This document shows positions 46,613 to 55,522 of a stretch of DNA of 64,000 nucleotides, piece after piece. The stretch lies in NCBI RefSeq assembly GCF_003441595.1, contig NZ_CP031848.1, positions 1,674,001-1,738,000 on the forward strand, in the 5' to 3' direction. Within the stretch, counting starts at the first letter, position 1. Each line of letters starts with the position of its first letter. The notes below the pieces were generated by a model. The model worked only from the letters and a program-made list of their open reading frames with translations. It had not been told where the DNA came from and ran no database searches. A program made the translations under genes and the position numbers. The stretch comes from Marinobacter sp. Arc7-DN-1 (lineage in GTDB: Bacteria > Pseudomonadota > Gammaproteobacteria > Pseudomonadales > Oleiphilaceae).

Positions 46613-49600
46613 TTTACAGCCTCCTGAACAGTGTCATTGCCTTCACCGTCGAGCCAGTCGACGTTGTGCATCTTGCGCACCACCACGAATTCGTCGCGGT
46701 TCGAGCCTACGGTGCCGTAGTAGTTGAAGCCGTAGGAGTACTGGGCGTAACCGCCGATCATATGGGTCGGCTTCGGACACACCCGGGTGACCGAGTTGTG
46801 GATGCCGCCCCGGGTACCGGTGATCTCCGAGCCCGGAATGTTCACAATCCGCTCCTGGGCGTGATACATCATCACCATGCCCGGCATCACCCGCTGGCTG
46901 ACCACAGCCCGGGCCGCAATGGCGCCGTTGGCGTTGAACAGCTCGATCCAGTCGTTATCCTCGATGTTCAGTTCCTTCGCATCGTCCTCGCTCAGCCACA
47001 CGATCGGGCCACCGCGGGAGAGGGTCAGCATCAGCAGGTTGTCGCTGTAGGTGCTGTGGATACCCCACTTCTGGTGCGGCGTGATCCAGTTCAGCGCTTT
47101 CTCGGCGTTGCCGTTACTGCGCTGGTTCAACATACTGCTGACCGTCTTGGTGTTAATGGGCGGACGGTAGACCAACAGGCTCTCGCCGAAGGCCCGCATC
47201 CACTCGTGGTCCTGGTAGAACTGCTGACGGCCGGTCAGGGTGCGCCAGGGGATCAGCTCGTGGACGTTGGTGTAGCCGGCGTTGTAGGACACGTGTTCAT
47301 CTTCCAGGCCAGACCAGGTGGGGCTGGAGATGATCTTGCGCGGCTGCGCCACGATGTCCCGGAAGCGGATTTTTTCCTCTTCCTTGTTCTTCGCCAGATG
47401 GGTGTGGTCCAGGCCGGTCATCTCAGACAGCGCAGCCCAGGCTTTCACCGCCACCTGGCCGTTGGTTTCCGGCGCCAGGGTCAGGATCACTTCCGCGGCA
47501 TCAATGGCGCTTTCGATCTTCGGACGGCCAGCGTTGGCACCTTCCACATGCTTGTAGTTCAGGTCACCCAGGAACTTCACTTCTTTCTCGGTGTTCCAGT
47601 TGATGCCCTTGCCACCGTTACCCAGCTTGTCCATCAACGGCCCAAGGGAGGTAAAGCGTGCGTAGGTGTTCGGGTAATCCCGCTCAACGGTGATGAAGTT
47701 GGGTGCAGTCTTGCCCGGGATCAGATCGCACTCACCCCGCTTCCAGTCCTTCACGTCAAAGGGCTGGCCCAGTTCCGCAGGCGCGTCGTGCAGCAGCGGC
47801 AGGGTAACCACGTCTTTCTCGACGCCCAGATGACCTTCGGTCGCTTTGGAGAAGGCCTTGGCAATGCCCTTGTAGATTTCCCAGTCACTGCGAGCTTCCC
47901 AGGCCGGATCAGTGGCTGCGGTGAGCGGGTGAATGAACGGGTGCATGTCTGAGGTATTCAGGTCGTTCTTCTCGTACCAGGTGGCCGTCGGCAGCACGAT
48001 GTCGGAATACAGACAGGTGGTGGACATCCTGAAATCCAGGGTCACCAGCAGGTCGAGCTTGCCCTCGGGCGCCTCGTCATGCCATTTGACCTCTTTCGGC
48101 TTGGCGCCGCCTTCGTGGCCGAGATCCTTGCCCTGCAGGCCACTCTTGGTGCCCAGCAGGTACTTCAGCATGTACTCGTGGCCCTTGCCGGAGGAGCCCA
48201 GCAGGTTGGAGCGCCAGATGAACATGTTGCGCGGGTGGTTCTGGGGTGCTTCCGGATCCTCACTGGCAAAGGCCAGGGAGCCATCCTTCATGGACTGGGC
48301 CACGTAATCCGACACTTCCATGCCGGCTTTTTCCGCTTCGGCGGCAATGCCCAGCGGGTTGCGGTTCAGCTGCGGTGCAGACGGCAGCCAGCCCATGCGC
48401 TCGGCGCGCACGTTGTAGTCGATCAGGCTGCCACCGAATCTGGACTTGTCGGCCAGCGGCGACAGGATTTCGTCAACACCCAGCTTCTCGTAACGCCACT
48501 GACCGGAGTGGGCGTAGAAGAAGGAAGTGGAGTTCATGTGCCGGGGCGGGCGCTGCCAGTCCAGACCAAAGGCCAGCGGCTGCCAGCCGGTCTGCGGCCG
48601 CAGTTTCTCCTGGCCAACATAGTGCGCCCAGCCGCCACCGCTCTGGCCGATACAGCCACACATGATCAGCATGTTGATCAGGCCACGGTAGTTCATGTCC
48701 ATGTGGTACCAGTGGTTCATACCGGCACCGACGATGACCATGGAACGGCCCTTGGTCTTGTCGGCGTTGTCGGCGAACTCACGGGCAATGCGAATCACTT
48801 TTTCGGCAGGCACGCCGGTGATCTTTTCCTGCCAGGCCGGGGTGTAGGGCTTCACTTCGTCATAGGAGGTGGCGCCGTCATCCTCGCCCAGGCCACGGCT
48901 GATGCCGTAGTTGGCCACCATCAGGTCGTAGACGGTGACCACGCGACCCTCGGTTCCATCAGCCAGCTGCACCTTGCGGGTACCCAGCTTGTGCTTGAGG
49001 ATGTCCTTGATTTCAACATGCTGGAAATGGTCATGCTCGATGCCGCCGAAGTAGGGGAAGGCCACATCGACGACGTCGTCGTGTTTCTCCACCATGGACA
49101 GCTGCAGGTTTACGTCGGCGCTGTTGGCGGTCTGCTTGAGGTTCCATTTGCCCTTCTCACCCCAGCGGTAGCCGATCGAGCCATTCGGCGCGGTCAGCTC
49201 ACCGGACGCCTCATCAATGGCGATGGTTTTCCACTCGGGGTTGTTCGCTTCACCCAGGCCATCCACCAGATCGCTGGCGCGCAGAAACCGGCCCGGCACG
49301 AAGCTGCCATCGTCCTTCTCGTCCAGCATGACCAGGTAAGGCATGTCGGTGTAGCGGCGCACGTAGTCGGTGAAGTATTCGCTTGGCTTGTCGACGTGAA
49401 ATTCCTTCAGGATCACGTGGCCCATGGCCATACCGAGCGCGGCGTCGGTGCCCTGCTTGGGGTTCATCCACTCGTCGGACAGCTTGGAGACCTCGGCGTA
49501 GTCCGGGGTGATGGCCACGGTCTTGGTGCCCTTGTAACGCACCTCGGTGAAGAAGTGGGCATCCGGCGTCCGGGTCTGGGGCACGTTGGAGCCCCAGGCG

Positions 49601-50352
49601 ATGATGTAGCCGGAGTTGTACCAGTCGGCGGATTCCGGCACGTCGGTCTGCTCACCCCAGGTTTGCGGCGAGGCCGGCGGCAGGTCGCAGTACCAGTCAT
49701 AGAAGCTCATGCAGACGCCGCCAATCATGGACAGGTAGCGGCTGCCAGCGGCGTAGGACACCATGGACATGGCCGGAATCGGAGAGAAACCGATGATGCG
49801 GTCCGGGCCATGCTTTTTGGCGGTGTAGACGTTGGAGGCGCCAATCAGCTCGTTGACCTCATCCCAGCTCGAACGCACAAAGCCGCCCATGCCTCGGCGG
49901 GGCTTGTACTCAGCGGTTTTTTTCGAGTCTTCGACAATGGAAGCCCAGGCTTCGACAGGGTCGTTATGTTGCATTTTCGCCGCACGCCAGAGCTTCATCA
50001 GGTGCTTGCGCATTAACGGGTACTTCAGGCGGTTGGCGCTGTACATGTACCAGGAGTAGCTGGCGCCCCGGGGGCAGCCGCGGGGCTCGTGATTGGGCAG
50101 ATCCGGGCGGGTGCGGGGGTAGTCGGTCTGCTGGGTCTCCCAGGTGACCAGGCCATTCTTGACGTAGATTTTCCAGCTGCAGGAGCCGGTACAGTTAACG
50201 CCGTGGGTGGAACGCACGATCTTGTCATGCTGCCAGCGCTGGCGGTAGCTGTCTTCCCACTCGCGGCTGACGTCGTGGGTTTCGCCGTGGCCGTTCGCGA
50301 ACGGCTCGCGCTTCTTCCTGAAGTAGTTCAGTTTGTCGATCAAATGACTCAT
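46609..50352 (-). CDS. narG: Respiratory nitrate reductase alpha subunit
   Basis: A 1247-residue molybdenum bis-MGD catalytic subunit reducing nitrate to nitrite on the cytoplasmic side. The FS0 cluster ligands are H50, C54 and C58 (HGVNCTGSC), with a further Cys in EPRGCPRGAS. The family segment SGYIIAWGSNVPQTRTPDAH is intact. ATG 50352 is preceded by GAGAGAGA and begins MSHLIDKL as in other NarG proteins; the ATG 15 bases earlier is less likely. Several long antisense frames lie opposite it and are not genes. Confidence 0.97.
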   Translation of the reverse strand: MSHLIDKLNYFRKKREPFANGHGETHDVSREWEDSYRQRWQHDKIVRSTHGVNCTGSCSWKIYVKNGLVTWETQQTDYPRTRPDLPNHEPRGCPRGASYSWYMYSANRLKYPLMRKHLMKLWRAAKMQHNDPVEAWASIVEDSKKTAEYKPRRGMGGFVRSSWDEVNELIGASNVYTAKKHGPDRIIGFSPIPAMSMVSYAAGSRYLSMIGGVCMSFYDWYCDLPPASPQTWGEQTDVPESADWYNSGYIIAWGSNVPQTRTPDAHFFTEVRYKGTKTVAITPDYAEVSKLSDEWMNPKQGTDAALGMAMGHVILKEFHVDKPSEYFTDYVRRYTDMPYLVMLDEKDDGSFVPGRFLRASDLVDGLGEANNPEWKTIAIDEASGELTAPNGSIGYRWGEKGKWNLKQTANSADVNLQLSMVEKHDDVVDVAFPYFGGIEHDHFQHVEIKDILKHKLGTRKVQLADGTEGRVVTVYDLMVANYGISRGLGEDDGATSYDEVKPYTPAWQEKITGVPAEKVIRIAREFADNADKTKGRSMVIVGAGMNHWYHMDMNYRGLINMLIMCGCIGQSGGGWAHYVGQEKLRPQTGWQPLAFGLDWQRPPRHMNSTSFFYAHSGQWRYEKLGVDEILSPLADKSRFGGSLIDYNVRAERMGWLPSAPQLNRNPLGIAAEAEKAGMEVSDYVAQSMKDGSLAFASEDPEAPQNHPRNMFIWRSNLLGSSGKGHEYMLKYLLGTKSGLQGKDLGHEGGAKPKEVKWHDEAPEGKLDLLVTLDFRMSTTCLYSDIVLPTATWYEKNDLNTSDMHPFIHPLTAATDPAWEARSDWEIYKGIAKAFSKATEGHLGVEKDVVTLPLLHDAPAELGQPFDVKDWKRGECDLIPGKTAPNFITVERDYPNTYARFTSLGPLMDKLGNGGKGINWNTEKEVKFLGDLNYKHVEGANAGRPKIESAIDAAEVILTLAPETNGQVAVKAWAALSEMTGLDHTHLAKNKEEEKIRFRDIVAQPRKIISSPTWSGLEDEHVSYNAGYTNVHELIPWRTLTGRQQFYQDHEWMRAFGESLLVYRPPINTKTVSSMLNQRSNGNAEKALNWITPHQKWGIHSTYSDNLLMLTLSRGGPIVWLSEDDAKELNIEDNDWIELFNANGAIAARAVVSQRVMPGMVMMYHAQERIVNIPGSEITGTRGGIHNSVTRVCPKPTHMIGGYAQYSYGFNYYGTVGSNRDEFVVVRKMHNVDWLDGEGNDTVQEAVK

Positions 50353-50471
50353 GGTCTCTCTCTCCATCTGCCCGTCTGCCGGATCGCTGCTCTGATTCAG
50401 CTCCGATTTGAGACCATTGTGTGTGAGAAAAACCGCAAAATCTGCGTGGTTACTACCACATAACCCGCCTC

Positions 50472-50487
50472 TACCACCCTGGTGGTA
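50472..50487. promoter_or_regulatory. 7-2-7 palindrome resembling a NarL site, upstream of narG
   Basis: TACCACC-CT-GGTGGTA is a perfect inverted repeat with the 7-2-7 geometry NarL uses, though the heptamer matches the E. coli consensus (TACYYMT) only in part. It lies in the 141-base narK-narG gap, 120 bases before narG. It could instead be a narK-end hairpin. Confidence 0.35.
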
Positions 50488-50493
50488 GGTGGT

Positions 50494-51762
50494 TTATATC
50501 CCCCGGTGGAGAAAGCTCTCACGCTCGTGCCGGCGGCTCTCACGGGCAAACAGGAACAGGCAGCCGGCAAGCAGGAGGAAGAGAATCATGAAAACGGCGC
50601 TGCGAATGCCCAGCCAGTGGTTAACACCACTGAATATCACCAGCAGGCCAAAGGCCACGGAGTAGGCGCTCACCAGCAACAAACCGGCAACAAATGCCGC
50701 CACCGTGCGATTTTCAACAATAACCAGCCTCTGCAGGCTGCCCATGGTGCAACCCATGGCCAGCCCCAGGGTTACCACAAACACGCCCTCGACCCGCATG
50801 GGCAGAGCGAATTTCACCAGGATTGTGGCGTCGACGCCCTGGATAAACAGCGTCATGGGTGGGTACGACAGCACAAACAATGCGATGAGACAGACCACCA
50901 GCGCCCGGCTGACAACCCTGGCGCTGCCGAACCGGTCTGATAACCCGCCCCCGGCAATCTGGGCCAGGGCACCCGGAATAACGAACCACTGTGCCAGCCG
51001 TGCGCCAGAGTCCACCGGCAGCTCAAACTGGCCAGACAGGTAGTCCGGCAACCAGAGAGCCAGCGCAAAGAAGCTGCCAGCCACAATGCCAAAGTAGCCA
51101 CACAGTTGTCCGGCCCGCTTTCGCCTCATTCTTTGCAACAATACCCTGACAGATGTTTCAGCGGCGGAGTCCGCCGCCGCATCTTCCGGATCGGTCAGCA
51201 TGATCAGCAGCGCAAGAACCAGGACAAGCACGACAAGATAAGCCAGTGGAACCGCGTGCCAGGAAAAAGCCTCATGGACCAGCGGCACCAGATAGTAATT
51301 GAAGCCGGCACCGATAACGCCTGCGCCGAACACACCCAGCACCAGGCCGAGGCGCGAGGACTCGCAATGGCGCGTCACGAACTGCAACCCGGCACTGTAA
51401 TAGCCCCCGGCCAGCCCAAGCCCACCAGCGGCGATGAGGTAACCCGGGAAGGTATCGGTGATCAGAAGTATCGCCATGCAGGCGGCCAGCCCGGACAGGC
51501 AGATCAACATGATCCGGCGGGCGCCGAATTTCTGCGCTGCCAGCCCGGCAGGAATGGCCAACGCGGCACTGACCGCCATAGGCATTGCCAGCAAGAAGCC
51601 GAACTGGAGATTGCCGAGGTTCAGCTCTGAGCGCAGGTGCACGCCAGCTACCGCAAACAGGGTCCAGCTTCCGGCAGCAATGACAAAGCCTGCCACCGCC
51701 AAGGGCAGCACGACGGCCAGTGACGCCAGCCGGTCATCTGCTCGATCCGCCTCTGACTCCAT
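50494..51762 (-). CDS. narK: Nitrate/nitrite transporter of the NarK/NNP family (MFS)
   Basis: A 422-residue major-facilitator protein with twelve predicted helices. The N-terminal half contains the nitrate-signature-like GLAGGYYSAGLQFVTR region and an A-type motif GLAAQKFGARR. It is transcribed toward narGHJI as in Pseudomonas narK1K2GHJI; only one transporter is present, closest to the NarK1-like type. ATG 51762 is used (a TTG frame starts 21 bases earlier). An FNR-type box about 95 bases upstream has a good -10 on this strand. Confidence 0.82.
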   Translation of the reverse strand: MESEADRADDRLASLAVVLPLAVAGFVIAAGSWTLFAVAGVHLRSELNLGNLQFGFLLAMPMAVSAALAIPAGLAAQKFGARRIMLICLSGLAACMAILLITDTFPGYLIAAGGLGLAGGYYSAGLQFVTRHCESSRLGLVLGVFGAGVIGAGFNYYLVPLVHEAFSWHAVPLAYLVVLVLVLALLIMLTDPEDAAADSAAETSVRVLLQRMRRKRAGQLCGYFGIVAGSFFALALWLPDYLSGQFELPVDSGARLAQWFVIPGALAQIAGGGLSDRFGSARVVSRALVVCLIALFVLSYPPMTLFIQGVDATILVKFALPMRVEGVFVVTLGLAMGCTMGSLQRLVIVENRTVAAFVAGLLLVSAYSVAFGLLVIFSGVNHWLGIRSAVFMILFLLLAGCLFLFARESRRHERESFLHRGI

Positions 51763-51803
51763 TAATGTCACTCTGTGAAACAAACCTGACTTTCAGTTTC
51801 ATC

Positions 51804-51826
51804 CTTTGATCCCTGGAGGGTCAAAG
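51804..51826. repeat. Imperfect palindrome in the narK-narX promoter region
   Basis: CTTTGA and TCAAAG with inner TCCCT / AGGG pairing form a 23-base pseudo-palindrome covering the expected narK transcription start. It may bind a regulator or fold in the leader; I recognise no specific consensus. Confidence 0.5.
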
Positions 51827-51856
51827 ATTATGATGGGTTACCAACTATTGGGGTAA

Positions 51857-51870
51857 TTGACTATCCTCAA
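51857..51870. promoter_or_regulatory. FNR/ANR/DNR box between narK and narX
   Basis: TTGAC-TATC-CTCAA, 8 of 10 consensus positions. On the minus strand CATAAT (51832-51827) lies about 43 bases from its centre to the predicted start, a class II arrangement for narK. NarL-like heptamers (for example TGGGGTA at 51849) flank it. Confidence 0.6.
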
Positions 51871-51943
51871 GGAGGTATGAGGGACCACAAAGCCCGGGCA
51901 TAATCCGCCCCGGCGTGCCAGACGCACCGATGCGCGAGATCTC

Positions 51944-53803
51944 ATGAAATCCAGAAGCCCACTTGTTAACCGAATTGCCCTTGTCGTCGGCGCCGTGGTG
52001 CTGACCGCGCTGGTGAGCATGGCCACCACACTTGCCGTGTCCAAGAGCATTGAGGGCAATGCCACTGCCATTAACCTGGCCGGCGCCCTTCGCATGGGGG
52101 CTTTCCAGTTGCTCGCCCGAAGCGCCGGCCCGGTAACGGCGGAATCCGGACCGGGCTCAATGGGGCAGATGCTTGACCGTTACCGGGAAAAACTGGCCGA
52201 CACAGGTATCACCAGGACCATTCCGGGGGCCCGGGACCACCCTCTGGCCAGCCAGTACCAGGCTATTCTGGATTCGTGGGAAGAGGTGCTGCGGCCCGCG
52301 CTGAACGATCACCCCCAGGGCACCCCGGTAACGGGTGTCATGCTGACTGCAACCGAAAAGTACGTTGACGATGTGGATCGGCTGGTGAGCATGCTGGAAC
52401 AGCGCACCGAAGCCCGGATCGATCTGTTGCATCTGATCCAGATCATCAGCCTGGCCTTTTCCGTCCTGATTATTGTCGCGCTGTTTATCGATCTCAAGAA
52501 CCGCATTCTCCGGCCACTTCGCAAACTGGTCAGTGTAGCCATCGCCGTGGGCGACCAGGATTTCTCCAGGAAGACCAATATGAGGGGCTCCGATGAACTC
52601 GCCCAGCTCGGGCAGGCATTTGACCAGATGACCAGCGAGCTGGCGCTGACCTACTACGAACTGGAAGAAAGAGCCCGCCTGAAAACCGAGGAACTGGAAA
52701 AAAGCCACGCGGCACTGCAGTTGCTCCACTCAGCAAGCCGGGACCTGTTTGCCAACCACGATTTATGCCATGGCTCCATCCCCATGCTACAGGAGCTGGA
52801 ACAGCTTCTCGGCATCGGGCCCATCCGCCTGTACCTCCATGACAGGGAATCCTCGGAGCCGGTGGAGGCTGTCACCACGGCCAGCCAGGAGCGGCCCTTC
52901 TATTGCAACGACCACCATTGCAACGCCTGCCTGGTCACGCCTGAGGTGTATGACGAACTTCCCCTGGAAAACAACGACGGGCGCCGGCTGCTGCTGCCGA
53001 TACGCACCCCCGGCCAGCTGCTTGGCACCCTGGAAGTCTGGTACCCCGCCGACGAAGGCCTCTCGAAAACCGCCCGCCGGCTTCTGGAAACCCTCAGCGA
53101 CCAACTGGCCACCGCCATTATCCTGGAGCGGCAGATTACCGAGGAACAGCAACAGACCCTGGCTGAGGAGCGCACCGTGATCGCCCGGGAACTGCACGAT
53201 TCCCTGGCCCAGTCACTCTCCTACCTGAAAATGCAGGTTGCCCGGCTGAGGCGCCTCAACATCGACGGCGAGCAGCAATCGGTTCACGAAGCCATTCTGG
53301 ATGAACTCAGCACCGGCCTGAACAGCGCCTACCGCCAGCTGCGGGAGTTGCTGGCCACCTTCCGACTGAAGCTGGACACGCCGGACCTGGCCACGGCACT
53401 GCGAAAGACCGTCGAGGAATTTTCGGTGCGGCTGGGCAAGCCGGTGGAGTTGCAATACAACCTGCCACCCCAGACCCTGTCACCGAACGAGGAAATCCAC
53501 ACCCTGCAGATTGTCCGGGAAAGCCTGGCCAATGCGGTCAAACACGCAGATGCCACCGACATCAGCGTCGATGTGCTGTTCGAATCCCCCCAGGTCCGGG
53601 TACAAATCCGGGACAATGGCAAGGGCTTGCCCGGCGGCGACCAGCCGGTCAATCACTATGGACTGATCATCATGCAGGACCGCGCCAGAACCCTGGGTGG
53701 CCAGGTCAAGGTACAAAACCGGGATGAAGGCGGCGTGGAAGTCACGCTATTATTTGTGCCCAAAAGCCGGAACCTGATTCCCACAGAAGCTTCAAACGCC
53801 TGA
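51944..53803 (+). CDS. narX: Nitrate/nitrite sensor histidine kinase
   Basis: A 619-residue membrane kinase: TM1 (about 10-32), periplasmic domain with the nitrate-binding P-box [19 protein letters not shown]2 (about 168-188), HAMP, a central GAF-like module, the HisKA_3 H-box [18 protein letters not shown] with phospho-accepting H418, and the HATPase domain. The central module has a tight cysteine group C321, C326 and C329 (CNDHHCNAC). It should phosphorylate NarL, encoded 17 bases later. Confidence 0.93.
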   Translation: MKSRSPLVNRIALVVGAVVLTALVSMATTLAVSKSIEGNATAINLAGALRMGAFQLLARSAGPVTAESGPGSMGQMLDRYREKLADTGITRTIPGARDHPLASQYQAILDSWEEVLRPALNDHPQGTPVTGVMLTATEKYVDDVDRLVSMLEQRTEARIDLLHLIQIISLAFSVLIIVALFIDLKNRILRPLRKLVSVAIAVGDQDFSRKTNMRGSDELAQLGQAFDQMTSELALTYYELEERARLKTEELEKSHAALQLLHSASRDLFANHDLCHGSIPMLQELEQLLGIGPIRLYLHDRESSEPVEAVTTASQERPFYCNDHHCNACLVTPEVYDELPLENNDGRRLLLPIRTPGQLLGTLEVWYPADEGLSKTARRLLETLSDQLATAIILERQITEEQQQTLAEERTVIARELHDSLAQSLSYLKMQVARLRRLNIDGEQQSVHEAILDELSTGLNSAYRQLRELLATFRLKLDTPDLATALRKTVEEFSVRLGKPVELQYNLPPQTLSPNEEIHTLQIVRESLANAVKHADATDISVDVLFESPQVRVQIRDNGKGLPGGDQPVNHYGLIIMQDRARTLGGQVKVQNRDEGGVEVTLLFVPKSRNLIPTEASNA

Positions 53804-53820
53804 TTACAAGAGAGAACCCG

Positions 53821-54477
53821 ATGTCTGAATCACCCGCTAGTATTCTGCTGATCGACGACCACCCCCTTCTTCGCCAGGGCATCAAACAGCTCATCGAAAT
53901 GGAAGACGACATGGTCGTTGCCGGAGAGGCCAGCAATGCCGCCGACGGCATTCGACTGGCCACTGAACTGGAGCCGGACCTGATTCTGATGGACCTGAAC
54001 ATGCCGGAAATGGACGGCATTGAAGCCCTGAAAAAACTGCGTGAGCAGAACATCAGTTCCCGTATTGTGATGTTTACCGTCTCGGACCAGGAAGACGACG
54101 TGGTGGCGGCACTGCGGGCCGGCGCGGACGGCTACCTTCTCAAGGACATGGAGCCTGAAGACATGATCGCCCAGCTTCACCAGGCGGCCGTCGGCAAGAT
54201 GGTTATCAGTGACCGCCTGACTACGCTGTTAGCCGAGGCCTTGCGCTCCAACAAACCCCAACAGGCATCGCGCCCGGATTTCGACAGCCTGACCCCCCGG
54301 GAAAAGGACATTCTCCGCCTGATCGCCGAAGGCCTGTCCAACAAGATGATCGGTCGCAAGCTGGACATCAGTGATGGTACCGTCAAGGTCCATGTGAAGC
54401 ACCTGCTGAAAAAACTGAACCTGCGCTCACGGGTGGAAGTTGCCGTGTGGGCGGTAGAGGAAGGCCTGCACCGCTGA
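53821..54477 (+). CDS. narL: Nitrate/nitrite response regulator
   Basis: A 218-residue NarL/FixJ-type regulator: receiver domain with the phospho-acceptor Asp in [13 protein letters not shown] and a C-terminal LuxR-type HTH ([23 protein letters not shown]... family pattern). Together with NarX it should activate narK-narGHJI when nitrate is present. A doubled hairpin repeat follows the stop by 13 bases. Confidence 0.94.
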   Translation: MSESPASILLIDDHPLLRQGIKQLIEMEDDMVVAGEASNAADGIRLATELEPDLILMDLNMPEMDGIEALKKLREQNISSRIVMFTVSDQEDDVVAALRAGADGYLLKDMEPEDMIAQLHQAAVGKMVISDRLTTLLAEALRSNKPQQASRPDFDSLTPREKDILRLIAEGLSNKMIGRKLDISDGTVKVHVKHLLKKLNLRSRVEVAVWAVEEGLHR

Positions 54478-54490
54478 GGGGCATTCCACC

Positions 54491-54550
54491 GGGGTCAGAT
54501 GAAAATGGGGTCAGATGAAAGTTCATCTGACCCCATTTTCATCTGATCCC
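54491..54550. repeat. GGGGTCAGATGAA repeat, tandem double unit after narL
   Basis: Arms of 29 bases (54491-54519 with 54522-54550), 28 of 29 complementary, each made of two GGGGTCAGATGAA units joined by AAT. It lies directly after narL and could terminate it. Confidence 0.85.
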
Positions 54551-54558
54551 AGGCACTT

Positions 54559-54572
54559 CTGAGTTATATCAA
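54559..54572. promoter_or_regulatory. FNR-like box upstream of ubiT
   Basis: CTGAG-TTAT-ATCAA, 8 of 10 positions with a perfect right half, centred about 51 bases before the first ATG of ubiT. Anaerobic expression would fit the gene's role. Confidence 0.5.
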
Positions 54573-54616
54573 AGTCCCGGCTCCGGTTTTCATCTACCCT
54601 GCTCCAGTCACCAAAC

Positions 54617-55126
54617 ATGGAGCTGATCATGCTGCTGCCCAGGTTGCCATCATTCCCCTCACACTTGCCACTGCTTGACCAGACCCTGACAGTACTCCGG
54701 GAATACCTGCCCTCCCCCGCGCCGGTGCTTGGCGCTATTGATCGCGGAATCCCGGTGCCCCTCAAACAGTTGGCGGCCGAGGCGCCCCTCAATCGGCTGT
54801 TTGCTCAAGCGATCAATGACGGAGAATTTGAAGACTTCGAAGGCCATCGTATCCGGCTGGAAGTGAGCGGCGGGCAACCGGGCATCACCATTGGCTTCTG
54901 GGCCGGCCGTCTGCGAGTGATCGATGGTCCGGGCGAGGCGACGATCCGGGGCTCATTAGCCGCCTTCAAAACCCTGGCGGAGCGTCGGCAAGATCCTGAC
55001 CAGCTGTTTTTCCAGCGACGCCTGATAATCGAAGGAGACACCGAGCTTGGGCTGGCGCTAAAAAACCTGCTGGATAGTCTGGAGTGGAATTTCACCATCC
55101 GTCGGTTTCTGTTCAGTCAACAATAG
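54617..55126 (+). CDS. ubiT: SCP2-domain accessory factor of O2-independent ubiquinone synthesis
   Basis: A 169-residue SCP2-domain protein resembling UbiT (YhbT, 174 residues in E. coli): a lipid-binding fold with LEVSGGQPGITIGFWAG and a C-terminal LDSLEWNFTIRRFLF. UbiT, with UbiU and UbiV, supports anaerobic ubiquinone hydroxylation. ubiU and ubiV are not in the window. The start may be 54617 or the Met at 54629. Its position inside a denitrification island and an FNR-like box upstream support the assignment. Confidence 0.75.
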   Translation: MELIMLLPRLPSFPSHLPLLDQTLTVLREYLPSPAPVLGAIDRGIPVPLKQLAAEAPLNRLFAQAINDGEFEDFEGHRIRLEVSGGQPGITIGFWAGRLRVIDGPGEATIRGSLAAFKTLAERRQDPDQLFFQRRLIIEGDTELGLALKNLLDSLEWNFTIRRFLFSQQ

Positions 55127-55149
55127 CCCTGCAATGCCACCGCCCTCTC

Positions 55150-55163
55150 TTGATAACAATCAA
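55150..55163. promoter_or_regulatory. Perfect FNR/ANR/DNR box upstream of pqqA
   Basis: TTGATAACAATCAA matches TTGAT-N4-ATCAA at all ten positions. It lies 205 bases before the pqqA start and 24 bases after ubiT. TATAAC at 55176-55181 is a possible -10. Confidence 0.8.
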
Positions 55164-55202
55164 TAATAATACACCTATAACAACTGGCCGAACTAACGCT
55201 TT

Positions 55203-55236
55203 CCGGGCTCGCCTGGCTGTTTCGCCAGGAAGCCGG
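55203..55236 (+). other. Stem-loop in the pqqA leader
   Basis: Inner stem CCTGGC / GCCAGG extended by GGCT / AGCC and CCGG-type pairs around a TGTTTC loop. No T-run follows. It is downstream of the FNR box, so it is either in the pqqA leader or the ubiT terminator. Confidence 0.5.
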
Positions 55237-55367
55237 ATAATTAATACCAAAGCGCCAGGTAATTAGGCCAAAGGTACCATTTATCCATCTGTTTCGTGGA
55301 GCCTAAAGTGAATGCAGCCAGAAAAACCACTGGCCATAAACATTCATTACATATACTGGAGATTGCC

Positions 55368-55442
55368 ATGAAGTGGACCGACCCGGATTTCAAAGACCTG
55401 AGATTGGGCTTTGAAGTAACAGCCTACGTTTACGTTCGCTAA
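55368..55442 (+). CDS. pqqA: PqqA precursor peptide
   Basis: A 24-residue peptide with the PqqA pattern: MKWTDPDFKDLRLGFEVTAY opens it and VYVR closes it. The two residues that become PQQ in the known pathway are present as E16 and Y20 in EVTAY. GGAGATT lies just upstream of the ATG. PqqD and PqqE are encoded next, and a hairpin separates pqqA from them, as expected for a peptide needed in excess. Identity is strong; whether the end product is PQQ is open because pqqB and pqqC are not in the window. Confidence 0.9.
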   Translation: MKWTDPDFKDLRLGFEVTAYVYVR

Positions 55443-55452
55443 CTGTCCCACT

Positions 55453-55486
55453 CTGTTCCCGTAAGTAATCTCTGCTGCGGGAACAG
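55453..55486 (+). other. Stem-loop between pqqA and pqqD
   Basis: Perfect nine-base stem CTGTTCCCG / CGGGAACAG with a 16-base loop. It could attenuate read-through or protect the pqqA message, giving more PqqA than PqqD/PqqE. Confidence 0.6.
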
Positions 55487-55522
55487 CTTCCGAATGTGCA
55501 CCATTTCATCAGTGAGGCACCC

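Noticed and set aside
46666-50016. Long antisense ORFs (up to 645 codons) opposite narG
   Set aside because: They mirror the codon pattern of narG in a GC-rich sequence, have no recognisable domains or plausible ribosome sites, and narG is certain.
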